Source of the DNA: Nitrososphaerota archaeon
Lineage (GTDB): Archaea; Thermoproteota; Nitrososphaeria; Nitrososphaerales; Nitrosopumilaceae
Assembly: GCA_018263495.1 (NCBI GenBank)
Contig: JAANXC010000038.1
Coordinates: 4 to 45,035 of the forward strand
Length of the DNA stretch: 45,032 bases
Reading direction: 5' to 3'
Shown here: positions 21,704 through 30,077 of the stretch, one piece after another
How the letters are laid out: each line of letters begins with the position of its first letter
How positions within the stretch are numbered: the stretch's first letter is position 1
Program-made: the position numbers and the translations under genes
Notes under the pieces: model-generated
The model's database searches: none
The model's input: only the letters and a program-made list of their open reading frames with translations
Told to the model about the DNA's origin: nothing

Positions 21704-23031
21704 TGAGTTTTGCAAAATTTGCCTTTTTATTGGTGCTAGTTTGTAGCATTCCAGTATTTCATGCATATGGACAATTAGATGATAAACCTGCGCAGGGAAT
21801 TTTGCGATCAGGCATAGTTGGAGTAAAATTGCTTGACGCTTACTTTGGGACTTCAACGGAAAAAATGGAAGTTGGGCCTGGTGACAAAAATGTTCCATTT
21901 ACGGTAGAATTTGCTAACATATCTACAGCCGATATAGTTGGCATTAAAGGACAGCTATCTGTACCAACATACTTCCATTCACCACAGGGAATAAACTATC
22001 CAATTCTTGCAGATAGTAACGCAAAAGCAACGCTAGGAAGCAATTTTCATCTTACATTTTATCTAGACATATCTGACGGTGCATTAATCAAAACTTATCC
22101 CGGCTCTGTAGAAATAGACTATTCAAGATTAAAATCATCTGGGGTAAGAGAGAACTCATTTCAGTTTACTTTTACTTTACCAGGAGAAAGCATTCTAAAT
22201 CTCAAATCTCTCACTCCTGTGATAACCTCAATCACAAAGAATGATGTAACCTTAGAAATTTCGAATTATGGTTCTGCCACCTTGTCAAACGTTGATGTTG
22301 TATTACAAAACACAGGCACATCAATTTCTTCTGCAAGCACATCTACTACAAATGTAGAGAAAGTAATTTTTGATCAAAATCACTGGAAAATAGGAAACAT
22401 TGATCCAAACTCTGCGAAGACATTTTCATTTAATGTGTTTGTTCCAGAAAGTTTGAAAAACGAGCCACTACGTATTCCCATGAAGATAACTTATTCCAAT
22501 GCACATGGAGATAAACAATCGCTGACAAGAGTTGCAGATCTTTACATTAACGGTTTGATCAAACCGTCGATTTATGGGGTGAAGGTAATCGAACTGTCAG
22601 GAAAGAAGACGGTAATTGGTGAAATACTAAACGAAGGAAATGCTGATGGTTTGTTTGGATTTGTTAAATTACTGCCACGAGGTGATTCTAACATCAAGGA
22701 GTCTTCTCAATACATAGATGAGATAGAGCCTGATTCACCGGTTCCGTTTAACGTTCCAATAGAATCTAACGGCTTGCTTAGTTTTGGAGAACATGACGTT
22801 AGGATCATAGTTTCATACAAAGACGCAGTTCGTGACGAACATACTGTTACGTATGATACCACGATTACAATCGTTCCATTTGAGGATAACACTGATTATG
22901 GCTCGATGATAGGTGGATTAATTTTTCTAGCAATTGTGATTGCAATTGGCTATAAATTATACAGCAAAGGCAAGATTCCATTTATCAAAAAAGGGAAAAT
23001 TCCATACATTAGTAAAAATACAGAATCCTAG
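21703..23031 (+). CDS. Secreted, membrane-anchored beta-sandwich partner of the ABC system
   Basis: The 442-residue protein has a signal peptide (FAFLLVLVCSIPVFHAYG), several beta-sandwich repeats of the kind seen in archaeal S-layer-like and NEW3 domains (VPFTVEFANISTADIVGIKG, TLEISNYGSATLSNVDVVLQ), and a C-terminal membrane helix (MIGGLIFLAIVIAIGYKLY) ending in a Lys-rich tail (SKGKIPFIKKGKIPYISKN). Its ATG overlaps the ATPase stop by one base, so it is part of the same operon. It probably acts outside the membrane, as substrate or scaffold of the transporter. Confidence 0.8.
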   Translation: MSFAKFAFLLVLVCSIPVFHAYGQLDDKPAQGILRSGIVGVKLLDAYFGTSTEKMEVGPGDKNVPFTVEFANISTADIVGIKGQLSVPTYFHSPQGINYPILADSNAKATLGSNFHLTFYLDISDGALIKTYPGSVEIDYSRLKSSGVRENSFQFTFTLPGESILNLKSLTPVITSITKNDVTLEISNYGSATLSNVDVVLQNTGTSISSASTSTTNVEKVIFDQNHWKIGNIDPNSAKTFSFNVFVPESLKNEPLRIPMKITYSNAHGDKQSLTRVADLYINGLIKPSIYGVKVIELSGKKTVIGEILNEGNADGLFGFVKLLPRGDSNIKESSQYIDEIEPDSPVPFNVPIESNGLLSFGEHDVRIIVSYKDAVRDEHTVTYDTTITIVPFEDNTDYGSMIGGLIFLAIVIAIGYKLYSKGKIPFIKKGKIPYISKNTES

Positions 23032-23118
23032 ACACACATGACACATTCTTTATGCGTACTAGGCTGAGTATTTGTTAGCTGAAATGTTTTTTAGTATGTG
23101 TTTAAGAGGTACCATGGA

Positions 23119-23163
23119 AAAGAGACAGTCAGATTAAGATTATCTTGATTGACTTATCTCTTT
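23119..23163. other. Strong 19-pair hairpin in a 220-base intergenic gap
   Basis: AAAGAGA (23119-23125), AGTCA (23127-23131) and ATTAAGA (23133-23139) pair with TCTTGAT (23143-23149), TGACT (23150-23154) and TCTCTTT (23157-23163). The only interruptions are a C/TA internal loop, one bulged G and one G-U pair, and the loop is TTA. It follows the ABC operon. It could be a processing or termination structure, a small RNA or a protein-binding site. The rest of 23032-23251 shows no gene. Confidence 0.5.
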
Positions 23164-23251
23164 CTCCGCTTTCTATTAACATTAATTTCCAAAATGGCAT
23201 AGATCGCCCAGCTAATAATATAAGCAATTACAGAAATACTCGATCATCAAA

Positions 23252-23626
23252 ATGAAAGAAATTGAAGTCCCAAAGCACCTAAGACAATTCATGTTGGAAG
23301 GAGCACAAGAGACTAAGCTTGGCGACAAAAAGGGCGCAAAAAAACAATATCGTTATGGAAACTTGCACATACGTGAATATGATGACAAGTATACTGTCCA
23401 CATGGACAAGTACGACCCGAGAAGTGATCCAATACGTCATTTGGTTTGGGATGCTCCAGAAGTACTAATTGGATTGGCTGGCGCAATTATTGGGGGCAGT
23501 AAGGTTGGGTCTTATCTTTATAACAAAAACAAAAGCACAAAACAATCATCAATCTTTTCTGGCTTGATCGCTTCTTTGGTGACAGGGTATGCATCATACA
23601 TTATTTCAAAAAAACTAAGGGAGTAA
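23252..23626 (+). CDS. Hypothetical two-span membrane protein upstream of the UbiB-like gene
   Basis: The 124-residue protein has a charged N-terminal region (KEIEVPKHLRQFMLEGAQET, KKQYRYGNLHIREYDDKYTV) and two predicted membrane segments near the end (VLIGLAGAIIGGSKVGSYLY and FSGLIASLVTGYASYIISKK). I do not recognise the family. It ends 4 bases before the TTG start of the UbiB-like gene, whose product also ends in membrane helices, so the two may act together at the membrane. Confidence 0.7.
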   Translation: MKEIEVPKHLRQFMLEGAQETKLGDKKGAKKQYRYGNLHIREYDDKYTVHMDKYDPRSDPIRHLVWDAPEVLIGLAGAIIGGSKVGSYLYNKNKSTKQSSIFSGLIASLVTGYASYIISKKLRE

Positions 23627-23630
23627 GACA

Positions 23631-25181
23631 TTGATACTTGTAAGAACGATTCATGTGTTCATCAAACTGATTCCGGCAATACTAGCTCTAAGAAAGGACC
23701 GCATTCTTTGGATCTCACAGGAAGGAAAAGACATTGATGAGAAAAGGTTTCGAAGAAACGCACAAAGAGTTCTAAACACATGCATCTCACTTGGTCCTGT
23801 CTTTATCAAGTTTGGGCAGTGGCTTTCATCACGTGCAGACATCTTACCACAGCCCTATCTTGAGGAATTATCTAAATTACAAGACAGTGTACCGGCTGTT
23901 TCATTTGAGAAAGTAAGACCAATAATTGAGAAAGACATTGGTAAGATTGAAGAAAAGTTTGATGAGCTGGATCAAAACTCATTATCTGGGGCATCACTTG
24001 GTCAAGTGCATCTAGCAATAAAGAACGGACAACAAGTAATAGTCAAGGTAAAGCGACCAGGAATTGAAAAACAAGTAGAAAAAGATCTCAAAGTTTTGAT
24101 GAAGATAATTCCTTTTGCAATGAAGTTCGTTGACCCAAACTTGAGGTTCTCAATCATTCCGATAATGAAACAGTTTGGCGAGTCAATTCATGAGGAAATG
24201 GATTATTCCAAGGAGTCTGAAAATCTAAAGAAAATAAAAAAAAATATGGAGGCATACGATAACGTAGTAATTCCGGAGGTTCATGACGACTATTCAACAA
24301 AGAATGTTCTCACAATGGAGTACATTCCGGGAATCAAGATAACCAACATTGAGGAGCTTGATAAAAATGGAATTGATAGGCAAAAACTAGTCATCGACGT
24401 ACACAAAGTCTTCTTTACGATGCTTTTGCGACATTCTATCTTCCATGCAGACCCACATCCGGGAAACATATCAGTCAAGGATGATGGAACATTAATCCTG
24501 TATGACTTTGGAATGATTGGAAGGCTAAATGATGAGACTAGATTACGCCTTGTACGCCTTTATCTTGCCCTTGTGGAAAAAAACCCTCCAAGAACTGTAA
24601 ACGCAATGGATGAGCTTGGAATGTTAGCACCTGACTTTAACCGAGAAGTAATAGAGCAAGGAATTGATATGTCTATAAAATCAATGTATGGCAAAAAGCC
24701 AGACGAGATGGAAGTTGAAGCGTTGATGGCTTTAGCCAACAGGACAATGTCAAAATTCCCATTCAAGCTTCCAAAACATCTTGCATTGTATCTTAGAATG
24801 TCAACAATCATCGAGGGAATCTATCACACCCATAAGGTTGATTTCAAGTTCATCAAAGTTCTAAGACAAATTCTAGAAGAGGAAAGTTTGATCAAGGATG
24901 CATACATAGAGGAGATCAAACATTCATTCAAAAGGTTTGCAAAGACACTTGATGACACTCTTACAATTGCGCCGGAGATAAAAAAATTCATGGATGAGAA
25001 CCGTGTTCTGCAGCAAAAAAATAAGCATAGTTCGAATATGTTATTGTCAGGAAGTATTTTGTCTGGCGCTGTGTTTTTTGGCTCTGCATTCCTGTTCCAG
25101 TCAAACGAAACCATTGGAATGATTGGAATGATTGCGTCTGCAGCAATTATGGGAATATTTGTAGCATCTAGAAATCGTTAA
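23631..25181 (+). CDS. UbiB/AarF/ADCK (ABC1) atypical kinase-like protein
   Basis: The 516-residue protein shows the ABC1 hallmarks: the KxGQ motif in FIKFGQWLSSRADILP, the Ala-rich loop SGASLGQVHLA, the lysine of strand 3 in VIVKVKRPG, an ExD-like DYSKESENLKK region, catalytic HADPHPGNI and metal-binding LYDFGMIGR. Two hydrophobic helices close the protein (LLSGSILSGAVFFGSAFLF, IGMIGMIASAAIMGIFVA). Family members act as ATPases or small-molecule kinases in quinone or isoprenoid lipid metabolism. Thaumarchaea use menaquinone-type carriers, so an electron-carrier or lipid role is inferred. It starts at TTG 23631 and overlaps the convergent Hsp20 gene by 4 bases. Confidence 0.88.
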   Translation: MILVRTIHVFIKLIPAILALRKDRILWISQEGKDIDEKRFRRNAQRVLNTCISLGPVFIKFGQWLSSRADILPQPYLEELSKLQDSVPAVSFEKVRPIIEKDIGKIEEKFDELDQNSLSGASLGQVHLAIKNGQQVIVKVKRPGIEKQVEKDLKVLMKIIPFAMKFVDPNLRFSIIPIMKQFGESIHEEMDYSKESENLKKIKKNMEAYDNVVIPEVHDDYSTKNVLTMEYIPGIKITNIEELDKNGIDRQKLVIDVHKVFFTMLLRHSIFHADPHPGNISVKDDGTLILYDFGMIGRLNDETRLRLVRLYLALVEKNPPRTVNAMDELGMLAPDFNREVIEQGIDMSIKSMYGKKPDEMEVEALMALANRTMSKFPFKLPKHLALYLRMSTIIEGIYHTHKVDFKFIKVLRQILEEESLIKDAYIEEIKHSFKRFAKTLDDTLTIAPEIKKFMDENRVLQQKNKHSSNMLLSGSILSGAVFFGSAFLFQSNETIGMIGMIASAAIMGIFVASRNR

Positions 25182-25573
25182 TCTAGCGAGATCTCTTTTC
25201 CCTTCTTTGTGATTGGGATTTCAATTGTTAGTACGCCATCAACATATTTTGCAGAGTTCACCTTCTCTTCTCCCTCTTTAACAGTTATTGGCAGCCTCAT
25301 TTTCTTGTCAATTACACGTGGACGTTGCTTCATTATGATTCTGCCATTCGCCACATCTTTTTTTTCTGCGTTGATTGACAACACGTTACCATTCATTGAA
25401 ACCTTGATGTCACTCTTTTCAAAGCCAGGTATATCGACTGTAACAATGAGATTATCATTTTCTTCATGCAGGTCAATAGGAGGCAATACAAACTCAAAAA
25501 ATTCTCTCGATTTGTCATCTATCTCCTTAAAAAATTCCTTAGCAACGTGCTTGACTAGTCCCATTTTGATCAC
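25178..25573 (-). CDS. Small heat shock protein, Hsp20/alpha-crystallin family
   Basis: The 131-residue protein has a short N-terminal arm (VKHVAKEFFKEIDDKSREFF) and an alpha-crystallin domain: PPIDLHEENDNLIVTVDIPG, KSDIKVSMNGNVLSINAEKK, and VNSAKYVDGVLTIEIPITKK, which carries the A-x-x-x-G-x-L signature as AKYVDGVL. The I-x-I-like motif appears as IEIPI. It is an ATP-independent holdase that forms large oligomers. Met4 (25564) is an alternative start. It converges on the UbiB-like gene. Confidence 0.92.
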   Translation of the reverse strand: MIKMGLVKHVAKEFFKEIDDKSREFFEFVLPPIDLHEENDNLIVTVDIPGFEKSDIKVSMNGNVLSINAEKKDVANGRIIMKQRPRVIDKKMRLPITVKEGEEKVNSAKYVDGVLTIEIPITKKGKEISLD

Positions 25574-25634
25574 CTATTTTTTTTACATTATAAAGTTTGA
25601 TAGATATTTAATCCTGAGGTGTTAATTTTACAAT

Positions 25635-26216
25635 ATGATTATTGCGCTTGAGGGTACTGATCAGGCCGGAAAGAAAACACAAACTACAATGCTAGCCAAG
25701 GCACTAAAAGCACAAAAAATCAAAACAGCAGTATTTGATTTTCCTGATTATTCAACTGTCATTGGCAAAGAAATCAATAGTTATCTTCATGGTAAAAGAA
25801 AATTTCCACCCAAAATTATTCATTATCTATATGCAGCAAACAGACACGAAAAACTAGAAGAGATTAAAAAATCTGCTGCAAAAAACTCTGTTTTAATAAT
25901 GAACAGATACTATCATTCTAATCTTGTTTATGGTATCGCAAATGGCTTGAAAGAAAAGTGGTTACAAAAACTGGAAGAAGGTCTTCCAAAGGCGGATCTT
26001 GTTATTGTCTTGGATGCTTCGCAAAGTGATTCATTTTCACGCAAAAAATCTAAAAGAGATAGATTTGAAAAAAATAAGGATTTTTCAAAAAAAGTATCTC
26101 AGATATATCGCAGGTTAGCAAAAAAGCATAGATGGAAGATAGTTAATGCTTCAGGCACCAAGCAAGAAATTCACAAGGAAGTTCTCAAAATTATTTTCAA
26201 AAAAATAACATCATGA
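25635..26216 (+). CDS. tmk: Thymidylate kinase
   Basis: The 193-residue P-loop kinase has an altered Walker A, GTDQAGKKT at 7-15 (usually GxDGxGKST), DFPDYSTVIGKEI, an NRYYHSNLVYG helix that aligns with the DR(Y/W) region binding dTMP, and a KRDRFEKN lid. It phosphorylates dTMP to dTDP for DNA synthesis. It heads a three-gene cluster with overlaps: the HD phosphohydrolase starts 4 bases before its stop, then UMP kinase follows. The Gln in the P-loop is a notable change but keeps the catalytic Lys13 and Thr15. Confidence 0.85.
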   Translation: MIIALEGTDQAGKKTQTTMLAKALKAQKIKTAVFDFPDYSTVIGKEINSYLHGKRKFPPKIIHYLYAANRHEKLEEIKKSAAKNSVLIMNRYYHSNLVYGIANGLKEKWLQKLEEGLPKADLVIVLDASQSDSFSRKKSKRDRFEKNKDFSKKVSQIYRRLAKKHRWKIVNASGTKQEIHKEVLKIIFKKITS

Positions 26217-27451
26217 AAAAGAAACATCTTGACATCATTGATCCAATTCATAATTTTGTTAGAGTTTATGATAGCGAGCTGAAGATCATAGACACATCAA
26301 TTTTTCAGAGGCTAAGAAGAATACGACAGCTTTCAGGCGCACATTTAATCTATCCCGGTGCGCAGCATACCAGATTTGAACACTCCCTTGGAGTAATGCA
26401 CATTGCTTCGATGGCCGGTCACGCACTTTATGAAAAGGGATTAATTTCTGTTGATGATGTTCAAAATTTACGATTTGCTGGTTTGTTACATGACATAGGG
26501 CACGGTCCATTTTCACATATTTTTGAGGAACTTCTACAAAAGAAAAAACACTCCCATGAAGACATAGGAAAGGAGATCATACTAAAGACAAAGATTGGTG
26601 ATTTGATTTCAAAAAATGGATACGATAAGAGATTCATAACCAAAGTGGCTTTCGGTGACTCGAAATTACAGTTTTTGAATGAAATAATATCTGGTGCATT
26701 AAGCGCTGACATTATGGATTATCTGCTTAGGGATGGATACTTTACTGGCGCTGAACATGCAAAGATTGACCACAATAGGCTGACGCATTCTTTAGACGTA
26801 TACAAGAACAAACTTGCACTTGACAAGTCAGCACTGGTAAATTTTGAAACTATGATGACATCTAGATATCAGATGTTCAAGGCTGTCTATTTTCATAAGA
26901 CAGTTAGGGCTGGTGAAGTGATGCTGTTAGAGTCAATGGATCTAGCAGAAGAAGAGCTTAATCTTACCTCAATGAGCCTTGATGATTATCTGAAATTGTC
27001 TGACGAAGTAATTCTCTCAAAGATACTAAATCTACCTGAACATAATTCTAAACTAAAAACCGCAAAAAAAATTGCTACAGATTATCAAAACAGGAATTTA
27101 TTCAAATCAGTCTTTGAACTGACTCTAACTAAAAGTACGATAACAAAAAAGCGTATGCAAGATATTAGAGAAGAGCTTTCAAAAAGTTCCAAAGTAGACA
27201 TTAACGAAATTTTTGTTGACAGTTCTAACACATCTTCAATTCCATTATCTCCATCAAAAAAGGAGTCTAAATCAATTATTCTCTTGGAGGTGGATAACAA
27301 TAAAACAAAAGCGAAAGAAATACAAATTTCAGATATCCAACTTGTTTCGGTAATGTCCGGGTTTATGAAAATTTTAAGGGTTTATACACCAGCAAAAAAT
27401 CGAAAGAAAGTTGAAATTGCAGCCAAATCAATACTTGGTGATCTGAAATAA
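26213..27451 (+). CDS. HD-superfamily phosphohydrolase (dNTPase-like)
   Basis: The 412-residue protein has His in RFEHSLGVMHIA, the His-Asp pair at 93-94 in GLLHDIGHGPFSHIFEE, and a further DIMDYLLRDGYFTGAE segment. All are features of SAMHD1/dGTPase-like HD enzymes that split dNTPs to deoxynucleosides and triphosphate. The C-terminal third is charged and unlike known domains to my eye. Its place between dTMP kinase and UMP kinase, with overlaps at both ends (ATGA and TAATG), supports a role in nucleotide pool control. Confidence 0.87.
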   Translation: MKKKHLDIIDPIHNFVRVYDSELKIIDTSIFQRLRRIRQLSGAHLIYPGAQHTRFEHSLGVMHIASMAGHALYEKGLISVDDVQNLRFAGLLHDIGHGPFSHIFEELLQKKKHSHEDIGKEIILKTKIGDLISKNGYDKRFITKVAFGDSKLQFLNEIISGALSADIMDYLLRDGYFTGAEHAKIDHNRLTHSLDVYKNKLALDKSALVNFETMMTSRYQMFKAVYFHKTVRAGEVMLLESMDLAEEELNLTSMSLDDYLKLSDEVILSKILNLPEHNSKLKTAKKIATDYQNRNLFKSVFELTLTKSTITKKRMQDIREELSKSSKVDINEIFVDSSNTSSIPLSPSKKESKSIILLEVDNNKTKAKEIQISDIQLVSVMSGFMKILRVYTPAKNRKKVEIAAKSILGDLK

Positions 27452-28125
27452 TGAAAAAGAGAATTGTCATCAAACTTTCTGGTCAAGTGTTTAGTATGGA
27501 TCAGACAAAGGTGTTGAAGGATTATGCAACATTTTTTGTAAAGAAAAGCAAAACACACCAACCAGTAATAGTTGCTGGAGGCGGAAAGATTGCACGATAT
27601 TTTATTTCTCATGCTAGATCATCGGGAGCAGACGAATCCACTTTAGATGAACTTGGAATTGAGATATCGCGACTAAATGCCAAGCTGCTAATTTATGCGT
27701 TAAAAGGCAAAGCTTACCCTCATCCCCCAACAACTTTGACTGAAGTAAAAAACGCAGTGGACAGTGGTCTTATTGTTGTTACAGGAGGGCTACATCCGGG
27801 CCAGAGTACTAATGGTACTGCTGCACTGATTGCAGAAAAAGTGAAGGCAGTCGAGTTTCTAAACGCTACTGACGTTGATGGGGTATACGACTCGGATCCT
27901 AACAAAAATAAAAAAGCTAAAAAATTCGCACTGATAAACATCAAGGATCTTCGTACCATACTAGTACGTGGAGATTCAATGGCTGGAGGCTATGATCTTA
28001 TGGACATTGTTGCACTAAAAGTAATAGAGAGATCGAAAATTAAAACAAAAATTATCAAAGCAGACATTAAAACTATTGAAAAGGCTATGAAGGGTCAGCC
28101 TGTAGGAACACAGATAGTTCCATGA
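27451..28125 (+). CDS. pyrH: UMP kinase (archaeal type)
   Basis: The 224-residue amino-acid-kinase-fold protein starts KKRIVIKLSGQVFSM and has VIVAGGGKIARYFISHARS, DELGIEISRLNAKLLIYAL, VVTGGLHPGQSTNGTAALIA and EFLNATDVDGVYDSDPNKN. These match archaeal UMP kinases, which are shorter than bacterial PyrH. It forms UDP from UMP. The TAATG overlap couples it to the HD gene. Together with pyrB and pyrI at the other end of the window it serves pyrimidine synthesis. Confidence 0.92.
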   Translation: MKKRIVIKLSGQVFSMDQTKVLKDYATFFVKKSKTHQPVIVAGGGKIARYFISHARSSGADESTLDELGIEISRLNAKLLIYALKGKAYPHPPTTLTEVKNAVDSGLIVVTGGLHPGQSTNGTAALIAEKVKAVEFLNATDVDGVYDSDPNKNKKAKKFALINIKDLRTILVRGDSMAGGYDLMDIVALKVIERSKIKTKIIKADIKTIEKAMKGQPVGTQIVP

Positions 28126-28130
28126 ACTGA

Positions 28131-28484
28131 TTACTTTAACTCATCTTGCACAGTAGGATACGTATCAGTCCAAATTTTTATTTCCTTGTTTGGAAATTCG
28201 GCAATACCAGAAGCTAAAACTTTGTTGAATATTTTTTGTGCTTCTTCCTTCTCTAACGCTTTTGTTTGCGCTTTAGTAAATCCGTCAGTATCTACCAAAA
28301 GTATAACAAAGCCGTCATCAGTTTTAATCACTGTAGTAAATGATTCCTCCCCCACGGGAACAAATTTTCCATCAATCTTCTTAGTAGTAAGAGTTAGCAT
28401 TGCAAAGCCAGATATGTCAAACAAAACCATTTGCGCTTTGTTCGCTCTCTTCTTTCCAATTTGTACTGCCTGAAAATACTGCAT
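28131..28484 (-). CDS. Hypothetical 117-residue alpha-beta protein
   Basis: I do not recognise this protein. It has alternating strands (AQMVLFDISGFAMLTLTTKK, SFTTVIKTDDGFVILLVDTD) and a helix (KAQTKALEKEEAQKIFNKVL), ending in NKEIKIWTDTYPTVQDELK. It is soluble and lacks Cys or clear catalytic motifs. It converges on the UMP kinase gene with 5 bases between stops. Confidence 0.65.
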   Translation of the reverse strand: MQYFQAVQIGKKRANKAQMVLFDISGFAMLTLTTKKIDGKFVPVGEESFTTVIKTDDGFVILLVDTDGFTKAQTKALEKEEAQKIFNKVLASGIAEFPNKEIKIWTDTYPTVQDELK

Positions 28485-28556
28485 GATTTATGGAGCCTAT
28501 AGCACTATATGCATTTTATCTCAACATTTAAGAAATATACATAGGAATCAAAACCG

Positions 28557-29099
28557 GTGAATCCCAGAATCTTTGTTGGTGCTGCCGCTGGCGTACTTAT
28601 TGCAATTATAGTTGTGTTTACGTTAACTGGTACATCAATAGTTAGTGACGTCGAAGGAGGATTTTTTGCGCCGTCAACTCAGGAGGTATTACCACTTACG
28701 ATAGAATTATTTGATTTTTCCGTGCTAGAGATTACTGAAAAGCAGGCAACGCTTGAAATAAAATTCAAGGTTTCAAACCCAAACTTCAAGTCAGTCATGC
28801 TTCAACACATAAAATATTCAGTCTATCATAACGACGCCAGAATTACTGCAGGCGAGATTGGTACTGCCCCAGAGGGATTTCTTGCATCACCAAATTACTA
28901 TATCATACTCAATGAAAGACCATCTCTTATTGGCGAAAAATTTACTATCACAAATACTGGTAACACTCCTGAACTTTGGGAAACATTAGCCAAAAACGAA
29001 CTAAATTGGAGGATTTCCGGCGAGGCATTCTTCAACCTTAGTTCTATAACTGCAGGACAGGAAAATATTCTAAAATTCGATTTCTCAAAATATGATTGA
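28557..29099 (+). CDS. Membrane-anchored LEA2-like beta-sandwich protein
   Basis: The 180-residue protein begins at GTG 28557 with one membrane anchor (FVGAAAGVLIAIIVVFTLTG). A beta-sandwich follows that resembles LEA14/WHy domains (ATLEIKFKVSNPNFKSVMLQ, IKYSVYHNDARITAGEIG, GEKFTITNTGN). The NPNF segment after an alternating strand is typical of that fold. The domain would lie outside the membrane. Stress or envelope roles are suggested by the family, but not shown. Its N-terminal signal could be cleaved, though no clear site is visible. Confidence 0.65.
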   Translation: MNPRIFVGAAAGVLIAIIVVFTLTGTSIVSDVEGGFFAPSTQEVLPLTIELFDFSVLEITEKQATLEIKFKVSNPNFKSVMLQHIKYSVYHNDARITAGEIGTAPEGFLASPNYYIILNERPSLIGEKFTITNTGNTPELWETLAKNELNWRISGEAFFNLSSITAGQENILKFDFSKYD

Positions 29100-29183
29100 T
29101 TATGTATCATAAAATTTGAAAATTGTGATTATTTGTAAAAATATAAGAAAAATTAACAATAGTATATATTATTGACTTTAAGC

Positions 29184-29306
29184 ATGTCAACAATGGCAGA
29201 AGCAGCAGCATCAGCATTTGGAGCCGCAATTGGCGTGTTAATTGCTATGGCAGTAGTAGTATTCGGACTACGTGGCAAGGGACATTCAAGAGCACCAGAC
29301 GCATAA
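29184..29306 (+). CDS. 40-residue Ala-rich single-span membrane microprotein
   Basis: ATG 29184 opens a 40-residue frame: MSTMAEAAASAFGAAIGVLI, then AMAVVVFGLRGKGHSRAPDA. A hydrophobic stretch of about 20 residues is followed by a basic tail, which should face the cytoplasm. A TATATATT box at 29163-29170, about 20 bases upstream, is a good promoter, and a T-rich terminator follows, so it looks like an independent, possibly highly expressed gene. Function unknown. Confidence 0.7.
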   Translation: MSTMAEAAASAFGAAIGVLIAMAVVVFGLRGKGHSRAPDA

Positions 29307-29324
29307 ATATTCGAACTTCCAACA

Positions 29325-29340
29325 TTTTTCTTATTTTTCT
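29325..29340 (+). terminator. T-rich terminator after the membrane microprotein
   Basis: Two T runs (TTTTTCTTATTTTTCT) lie 18 bases after the stop at 29306. This is the usual U-tract form of archaeal intrinsic or FttA-aided termination. No hairpin is needed or seen. Confidence 0.55.
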
Positions 29341-29398
29341 ACTCCTAGACTAATGGTTATTTTACATTTTTATGTTCCAAAAATTTAGCTGACTTGGA

Positions 29399-30070
29399 AT
29401 GGGACGTAGTGATGCAGGCGATAGAGACTATAAGCAGGTTGTAAGGGATGCTATCGACTCGATGGGAGAAAATATCGAAATAAAGATTGACTCGAAGGAT
29501 ATCAATACAATTCACCTCCATGAGGCTACAAAGTGTTTACGGCTTTCCTATTATGATAGAACAGATCCCATAGATACTGAACAAACACAATTCAACAAAG
29601 TCTTGGGAGGGTTGTTCCGAAAAATGAAGTCTCATTCTAGTATTGGCAAGTACGACATGGGTGGAGGTCTGACACTGAAAGGGCAGGTAGACATGATTCA
29701 GGAGGATGTTATCTTGCTCTTTAGATCCATTGACAAGTTTCCAGAAAATCCATTGCCTGTGGATATGCTGTACGTAAATGCCTGCATGTGGATGTTCAAC
29801 AAAATTGAAGGAGTTATTGTCTACATCACACCAGACGGAAAGGAGGATTCATTTGTAACAAACAGGAATCAAAAGATGTTTGAAGAGGTAATTAAACGAA
29901 CCAGGGTATTCCAAGACTTCCTAAAGGAGAACAGATTGCCCATTATAGAGCCATCACAAGATTGCCTAACCTGTCCATACTACGAAAGATGCTATATCAG
30001 AAAGAAAGAAGGAAAACAAATATCCATAGCATCACTGTTTGGCAAGTTTGGTAAGGAAGATAAGATTTAA
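29399..30070 (+). CDS. Cas4/RecB-like PD-(D/E)XK protein, catalytic ExK apparently lost
   Basis: The 223-residue protein has one N-terminal Cys (HEATKCLRLSYYDRT) and a C-terminal CLTCPYYERCY, the arrangement that holds a 4Fe-4S cluster in Cas4, Dna2 and AddB-type nucleases. Between them is LKGQVDMIQEDVILLFRSID. Asp98 matches the metal-binding Asp, but where E-x-K should follow, the sequence reads L-F-R (107-109). This suggests an inactive nuclease or one with shifted residues. There is no cas gene or CRISPR nearby. The N-terminal 40 residues (GRSDAGDRDYKQVVRDAIDS) are of unknown role. Confidence 0.65.
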   Translation: MGRSDAGDRDYKQVVRDAIDSMGENIEIKIDSKDINTIHLHEATKCLRLSYYDRTDPIDTEQTQFNKVLGGLFRKMKSHSSIGKYDMGGGLTLKGQVDMIQEDVILLFRSIDKFPENPLPVDMLYVNACMWMFNKIEGVIVYITPDGKEDSFVTNRNQKMFEEVIKRTRVFQDFLKENRLPIIEPSQDCLTCPYYERCYIRKKEGKQISIASLFGKFGKEDKI

Positions 30071-30077
30071 TTCATTA

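Noticed and set aside
29399..30070. Evidence for a CRISPR-Cas system from the Cas4-like gene
   Set aside because: No other cas gene and no repeat-spacer array is present, and the nuclease residues look lost.
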